Shown in pieces: positions 36,289 through 40,295 of a stretch of 40,295 nucleotides of DNA. The stretch is taken from assembly GCA_023622765.1 (NCBI GenBank), contig JAMNYO010000051.1:1-40295 (forward strand), in the 5' to 3' direction. The position numbers were made by a program, and so were the translations under genes. The notes under the pieces were generated by a model. That model was not told where the DNA came from. It saw only the letters and a list, made by a program, of their open reading frames with translations, and did no database searches. How positions within the stretch are numbered: position 1 is the stretch's first letter; each line of letters opens with the position of its first letter. This stretch comes from Bacteroidota bacterium (GTDB lineage: Bacteria > Bacteroidota > Bacteroidia > Bacteroidales > Dysgonomonadaceae).

Positions 36289-37788
36289 ATGAAGAATATC
36301 TATTACATCGGGAAGGGGGAGCTGACGCTCGATGACCTGGAATGGATCATCACCGAGAATATCAAGGTGGAGTTGGCACCCGAAGCCAAGGAGCGGATAC
36401 AGAAGTGCCGTGACTACCTCGATAAGAAAATGGAAAGCCAGACCGAGCCCATTTACGGCATTACCACGGGGTTCGGCTCGCTGTACGACCGCACCATTTC
36501 AAACGATGACCTGAGCACGTTGCAGGAGAACCTGGTGAAATCGCACGCCTGCAGCGTGGGTGAGGAGGTACCCCCGTTAATCGTCAAGCTGATGTTCTTG
36601 CTCAAGGCGCACGCCCTTTCGCTAGGCTACAGCGGGGTACAGGTGGTAACCGTGCAGCGGATGCTCGACCTGTTCAACAACGATATTCTCCCCGTGGTGT
36701 ACGACAAAGGGTCGCTAGGCGCCTCGGGCGACTTGGCCCCGCTCGCGAACCTCTTCCTGCCGTTGATCGGCGTGGGGGATGTCTTCTACAAAGGGAGAAA
36801 GCGGGACGTGGGGGGCGTCCTCGATGAGTTCGGCTGGAAGCCGGTGAAGTTGCAAAGCAAAGAGGGGCTGGCACTATTGAACGGGACGCAGTTCATGTCG
36901 GCCCACGGGGTGTACGCTATCATGAAGGCGGAGCGGCTCTCGGCGCGTGCCGACCTGATTGCGGCGATGTCGCTCGACGCGTACGACGGTCACCTGGAGC
37001 CGTTCGAGGAGCGGTTGCAACGGATTCGTCCCCATGAGGGACAACGCGAGACAGGCCGGAATATCTGCCGCTTTTTAGAGGGGAGCGAAATCATCTCCCG
37101 GCCCAAGAAGCACCTGCAAGACCCGTACTCTTTCCGCTGCGTGCCGCAGGTACACGGGGCTACCAAAGATGCGATCCGCTACGTGAAGTCGGTAATCATG
37201 ACCGAGATCAATTCGGTGACCGACAACCCGACCATCTTCCCGGACGACGATGAGATCATCTCGGGGGGCAACTTCCACGGTCAGCCAATCGCGGTGGCGT
37301 TAGATTTCCTGGCTATCGCCCTCGCGGAATTGGGCAATATTTCAGAGCGGCGGGTAGCGCAACTGATTCTTGGAAAACGGGGACTGCCGGAGTTCCTGGT
37401 GGCCAACCCGGGACTCAACTCCGGCTTCATGATCCCGCAGTACGTGGCGGCATCGGTGGTGAGCCAGAACAAGATGTATTGCACCCCGGCCAGTACCGAC
37501 TCCATCGTCTCCTCTAACGGGCAGGAGGACCACGTGAGCATGGGTGCCACCTCGGCGGTCAAGCTGCTCAAGGTGATGGACAACCTCGATATCATCCTCT
37601 CCATCGAGTTGATGAACGCGGCGCAGGCGTTGGAGTTCAGGCGGCCCCTTACCTCGTCACCCCTGATCGAGAAGGTGATCAAGGAATACCGGAAAGAGGT
37701 GCCCTTTATCGATGAGGATATCGTGATGTACAAGGAGATTCGTAAAACCACCGCGTTCCTTAACCGCCTGGAACCCGATTTTGTTTGA
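36289..37788 (+). CDS. hutH: Histidine ammonia-lyase
   Basis: 499 aa. The Ala145-Ser146-Gly147 triad in GSLGASGDLAPLANL forms the MIO cofactor. Other markers are YGITTGFGSL near the N terminus, MSAHGVYA and QEDHVSMGATSA near the C terminus. It converts histidine to urocanate and ammonia, the first step of the pathway. Its stop codon at 37786-37788 overlaps the promoter of the next gene. Full length. Confidence 0.96.
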   Translation: MKNIYYIGKGELTLDDLEWIITENIKVELAPEAKERIQKCRDYLDKKMESQTEPIYGITTGFGSLYDRTISNDDLSTLQENLVKSHACSVGEEVPPLIVKLMFLLKAHALSLGYSGVQVVTVQRMLDLFNNDILPVVYDKGSLGASGDLAPLANLFLPLIGVGDVFYKGRKRDVGGVLDEFGWKPVKLQSKEGLALLNGTQFMSAHGVYAIMKAERLSARADLIAAMSLDAYDGHLEPFEERLQRIRPHEGQRETGRNICRFLEGSEIISRPKKHLQDPYSFRCVPQVHGATKDAIRYVKSVIMTEINSVTDNPTIFPDDDEIISGGNFHGQPIAVALDFLAIALAELGNISERRVAQLILGKRGLPEFLVANPGLNSGFMIPQYVAASVVSQNKMYCTPASTDSIVSSNGQEDHVSMGATSAVKLLKVMDNLDIILSIELMNAAQALEFRRPLTSSPLIEKVIKEYRKEVPFIDEDIVMYKEIRKTTAFLNRLEPDFV

Positions 37789-37811
37789 AACCGATGAAAT
37801 GCCTATATTTG
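37780..37811 (+). promoter_or_regulatory. Promoter of the AbiE pair
   Basis: TTTG at 37780-37783 and TATATTTG at 37804-37811 are 20 nt apart, matching the Bacteroidota consensus. The -33 box lies inside the last codons of hutH. An inverted repeat follows at once (37812-37838). Confidence 0.65.
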
Positions 37812-37838
37812 TACCGGAATATTTGCAATATATCGGTA
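37812..37838. promoter_or_regulatory. Likely operator (27-bp imperfect palindrome) before the AbiE pair
   Basis: TACCGGAATATTT (37812-37824) and the inverse of CAATATATCGGTA (37826-37838) agree at 10 of 13 positions around a central G. It sits directly after the -7 box and covers the expected transcription start. AbiEi proteins are known to bind inverted repeats in their own promoters and repress the operon, so this is a plausible AbiEi operator. Confidence 0.6.
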
Positions 37839-37857
37839 TTAAAATAAGTTAATTATA

Positions 37858-38487
37858 ATGAGTAATACTATTAAATCGACAATTTTTAAGCTCTTGGAGG
37901 AAAGCCCAGAACATACTGTTTTCTTTTTAGGTGACTTTGCGGAATATGGTTCTATTGAAACCGTTAGAAAGATATTCTTACAGGCTCGAGGGCAAGGACT
38001 CCTTGTTCATTTGTCACATGGTATCTATATAAAGCCTATGTTTTCACGTTTTGGAAAAGTGCCTCCTCCGCTTGAGACCATAGCTAAAGCGATAGCTGAA
38101 AGAGACCATGTGGAAATTATGCCTGCAGGCAGTATGGCGGCGAATATACTTGGATTGTCAACTCAAGTACCTATGGTTGCTTCATACTTAACAACGGGCT
38201 CGTCAAGAACTATCAATATTGGGAAAAGAGCTATTAAGTTTAAACATGCCGCACCGCGTAATTTTGCTTATAAGGGGCAAACGATTCCTCTAATCGTACA
38301 AGCATTAAAGGAAATAGGTGAAGACAATATAAACGAGAACACGTTATCAGATTTATCTAAATACCTGTTGAAAACTGAGGATAAAGATACACTAAATGAA
38401 GATATTTTATTGGCTCCTGGCTGGATTCAAGCCATAGTTAAACCATTAATCAAGCAAAACCATGAAGCATTGGCAACAATACAATAA
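37858..38487 (+). CDS. AbiEi-like antitoxin/repressor (DUF6088-type)
   Basis: 209 aa. The N-terminal winged helix (IFKLLEESPEHTVFFLGDFAEYGSIETVRKIFLQA, then a wing with LSHGIYIKP) and the middle segment (MPAGSMAANILGLSTQVP, TINIGKRAIKFKHAAPRNF) fit the AbiEi/DUF6088 group. It probably neutralises AbiEii and represses the pair through the palindrome at 37812-37838. The region is much more AT-rich than the hut genes beside it, which suggests horizontal gain. The toxin gene overlaps its end by 26 bp in another frame. Confidence 0.8.
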   Translation: MSNTIKSTIFKLLEESPEHTVFFLGDFAEYGSIETVRKIFLQARGQGLLVHLSHGIYIKPMFSRFGKVPPPLETIAKAIAERDHVEIMPAGSMAANILGLSTQVPMVASYLTTGSSRTINIGKRAIKFKHAAPRNFAYKGQTIPLIVQALKEIGEDNINENTLSDLSKYLLKTEDKDTLNEDILLAPGWIQAIVKPLIKQNHEALATIQ

Positions 38488-39484
38488 GGAAGAACAACTC
38501 CAAATTCTTGATATAGCAAGTGCTACAACTCGTTTGCCAAGATTAGCGATAGAAAAAGATTGGTGGGTAACTATGGTGCTAAAAGCCTTAACTTACACTG
38601 AGTATGCATCGTTAATGTCATTTAAAGGGGGAACCTCGTTATCTAAAGGATGGCGACTAATAAACAGGTTCAGCGAGGATGTAGATATTTCATTAAAGCG
38701 TGAGAGCAGATTCTCTATAAACGGCACTTCAAACACGCAATTGGCAAAAGCGAGGAGGAAGGCACGCCATTATATCGTGCGTGAATTGCCTGAAGAATTG
38801 AATAAAGCGTTATTAAAACTACAGGTGAAAGGTTTTACTGTAGAGCCTGAACTGTCAATAATAAGAGGTGGAGTAACCGTAAAATTAAGAGCGGATACAC
38901 ATCCATCCTCGGTATATGTGAATTACAACAGTATTTTGCAAGAAACGTCTGCATACGTACAACCTAGAGTGAAAATTGAAATCAGCTGTTTATCAATGAA
39001 TGAACCGGTTGAAAAACTTTCTCTTCAATCATTGATCTCAGAATCGATAGAAGATGTTGAAGATATTGATGTGATTTTTAGCACCGTGGTTCCAACAAGA
39101 ACATTCCTTGAAAAAATTTTCTTGCTACATGAAGAGTTTCAAAAAGAGAATCCAAGAAGCTACCGAATGTCAAGACATCTTTACGACTTGGAAAAGATCA
39201 TGGATAGTGATTTTGGATATGATGCGTTGGCAGACAGACAATTATATATGGATATTGTAAGACATCGTAGTATATTCAATAAAATACCCGATGTGAATTA
39301 TGATAGTCATCACCCTGACAAGGTTGATTTCATACCGTCTCCCTATATTATACCAGATTGGGAAAAAGATTATCGAAACATGAGGGAGTATTTTATATAT
39401 GAAAAAGAGAGTCTCGACTTCGACTCTCTAATGGGGCGAATTAAAGAATTACAGGAGAGAATAAGAAGATCTCTTCGTGATTAA
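38462..39484 (+). CDS. AbiEii/AbiGii-family nucleotidyltransferase toxin
   Basis: 340 aa. The nucleotidyltransferase core is intact: FKGGTSLSKGW (54-64) with the Gly-Gly-Thr-Ser motif, and RFSEDVDISL with the catalytic Asp73 and Asp75. Family members modify or block cell functions (some add nucleotides to tRNA) and give bacteriostatic phage defence with their AbiEi partner. Translation is coupled to the antitoxin by the 26-bp overlap. Near its 3' end it contains a perfect inverted repeat (39406-39413 and 39422-39429), probably by chance. AT-rich like its partner. Confidence 0.85.
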   Translation: MKHWQQYNKEEQLQILDIASATTRLPRLAIEKDWWVTMVLKALTYTEYASLMSFKGGTSLSKGWRLINRFSEDVDISLKRESRFSINGTSNTQLAKARRKARHYIVRELPEELNKALLKLQVKGFTVEPELSIIRGGVTVKLRADTHPSSVYVNYNSILQETSAYVQPRVKIEISCLSMNEPVEKLSLQSLISESIEDVEDIDVIFSTVVPTRTFLEKIFLLHEEFQKENPRSYRMSRHLYDLEKIMDSDFGYDALADRQLYMDIVRHRSIFNKIPDVNYDSHHPDKVDFIPSPYIIPDWEKDYRNMREYFIYEKESLDFDSLMGRIKELQERIRRSLRD

Positions 39485-39581
39485 CGTGTGGTATACCTCT
39501 TTTAAGGGATTGTTTTTTGTAATCCGAGCAAATGGCACTGTTTCAAGCGACATCAGTAGGTATCAATTTCATGATTTTTCA

Positions 39582-39613
39582 TTTCTAACTCTTCAATAAT
39601 TAATGTACATTTG
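39582..39613 (+). promoter_or_regulatory. Promoter of the terminal nucleotidyltransferase gene
   Basis: TTTC (39582-39585, one mismatch) and TACATTTG (39606-39613) are 20 nt apart. The start codon at 39685 is about 70 nt downstream, leaving a leader with no evident structure. Confidence 0.5.
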
Positions 39614-39684
39614 CAAGGTGAGCATGAGGATCGCGTGAAACGTTTACGTTTGAAAGTCATAAAGTCAAATAAAGGAAAAAGAAA

Positions 39685-40295
39685 ATGAAACCGACACTAT
39701 TTGTACTGGCGGCCGGTATGGGAAGCCGTTACGGGGGACTGAAACAGTTGGATGGCGTGGGCCCCCACGGGGAGACCATCATGGACTACTCCATCTACGA
39801 TGCGGTGAACGCGGGCTTTGGTAAGCTGGTGTTCGTGATTCGCAAATCGTTCGAGGATGATTTCAAGGAGATCATCGTGAAGAAGTACGAGGACAAGATA
39901 CCGGTGGAGCTGGTGTACCAGGAGTTGGATAAGCTTCCGCCCGGGTTCACCCCCCATCCCGACAGGGTGAAGCCGTGGGGAACCAACCACGCGGTGATGA
40001 TGGGGAAAGGGGTGATCAACGAGCCCTTCGCGGTAATCAATGCCGACGACTTCTATGGCCGCGAGAGTTTCGGGGTAATGGCCGACTACCTCTCTAAGCT
40101 GGGCGATAGCAAAAACCGCTACTGCATGGTAGGGTACCGGGTGGGAAACACGCTCTCTGAGAGTGGGACCGTTGCCCGGGGCGTGTGTGAAACCGACAGT
40201 GAGGGGAACCTGACCGGCGTGGTGGAACGCACCCAGGTAAAGCGGGTAGACGGCAAGGTGAGCTACCAGGATGGAGACCAATGGGTGGCGATTGA
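39685..40295 (+). CDS. Sugar-phosphate nucleotidyltransferase family protein (partial, cut by window end)
   Basis: The first 203 residues are present and the frame is open to the end. It begins MKPTLFVLAAGMGSRYGGLKQ, the GxGxRxxxxxK-like signature of NTP-transferase enzymes that make NDP-sugars. WGTNHAVMMG and INADDFYGRESF (Asp-Asp metal and nucleotide site) follow. The exact sugar cannot be told from the part seen. AAAGGAAAAAG precedes the ATG. No gene follows inside the window. Confidence 0.85.
   Translation, partial: MKPTLFVLAAGMGSRYGGLKQLDGVGPHGETIMDYSIYDAVNAGFGKLVFVIRKSFEDDFKEIIVKKYEDKIPVELVYQELDKLPPGFTPHPDRVKPWGTNHAVMMGKGVINEPFAVINADDFYGRESFGVMADYLSKLGDSKNRYCMVGYRVGNTLSESGTVARGVCETDSEGNLTGVVERTQVKRVDGKVSYQDGDQWVAI

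Noticed and set aside
39406-39429. Perfect 8-bp inverted repeat near the end of the AbiEii gene as terminator
   Set aside because: It lies inside the coding frame, 55 bp before the stop codon, and no T tract follows.

Overview
The window looks like part of a Bacteroidales chromosome (Bacteroidota). Several promoters match the Bacteroidota pattern (TTTG, about 19-20 nt, TAnnTTTG). CarboxypepD_reg/SusC-plug motifs occur in two envelope proteins. The tig-clpP-clpX, dxs-trkA-trkH and TetR-fabG-RluA neighbourhoods and the urocanase-type histidine degradation genes also fit this order. No rRNA, tRNA, CRISPR array or transposase gene was seen. The family or genus cannot be fixed by reading alone.

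Layout. 1-2163: AT-rich short repeats, a promoter and a membrane-bound UDP-sugar 4,6-dehydratase (CapD/WbpM type). 2263-3654: an MFS transporter whose last 49 bp are repeated exactly 780 bp downstream, on the far side of a lone AbiEi-type antitoxin gene. 4518-10153: an envelope/regulatory cluster with an ECF sigma factor, a membrane CarboxypepD_reg protein, a two-repeat secreted protein and a VWA (YfbK-like) protein. 10154-10668: a long intergenic region with tandem repeats, a terminator and a 246-bp element with terminal inverted repeats, in front of clpB. 13356-20445 (minus strand): recQ, dxs, trkA, trkH. 20624-24412 (minus strand): tig, then a second copy (318 bp) of the same element, then clpP and clpX. 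24724-28375: CPBP protease, DUF3109 protein, TetR regulator, fabG, RluA-type pseudouridine synthase. 28476-30746: GH20 beta-hexosaminidase lipoprotein. 30848-37788: hutU, ftcD, hutI and hutH, with a damaged HepT/MntA toxin-antitoxin locus between hutU and ftcD. 37858-39484: a complete AbiEi/AbiEii pair. 39685 onward: a nucleotidyltransferase cut by the window end.

How the genes work together. HutH, HutU, HutI and FtcD convert histidine to glutamate with transfer of the formimino group to tetrahydrofolate; no cyclodeaminase (FchA) gene is in the window. Tig, ClpP, ClpX and ClpB are protein-quality-control factors. TrkA and TrkH form a potassium uptake system.

The most interesting points are these. 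(1) Related structured elements sit in the same orientation, 49 and 52 bp upstream of the start codons of clpB and clpP, with covarying terminal inverted repeats. (2) Two toxin-antitoxin-related cargos are each flanked by a perfect direct repeat made of resident gene sequence (49 bp and 114 bp). (3) Both MntA antitoxin copies lose their catalytic DxD segment starting at the same nucleotide, while one HepT toxin gene stays intact.
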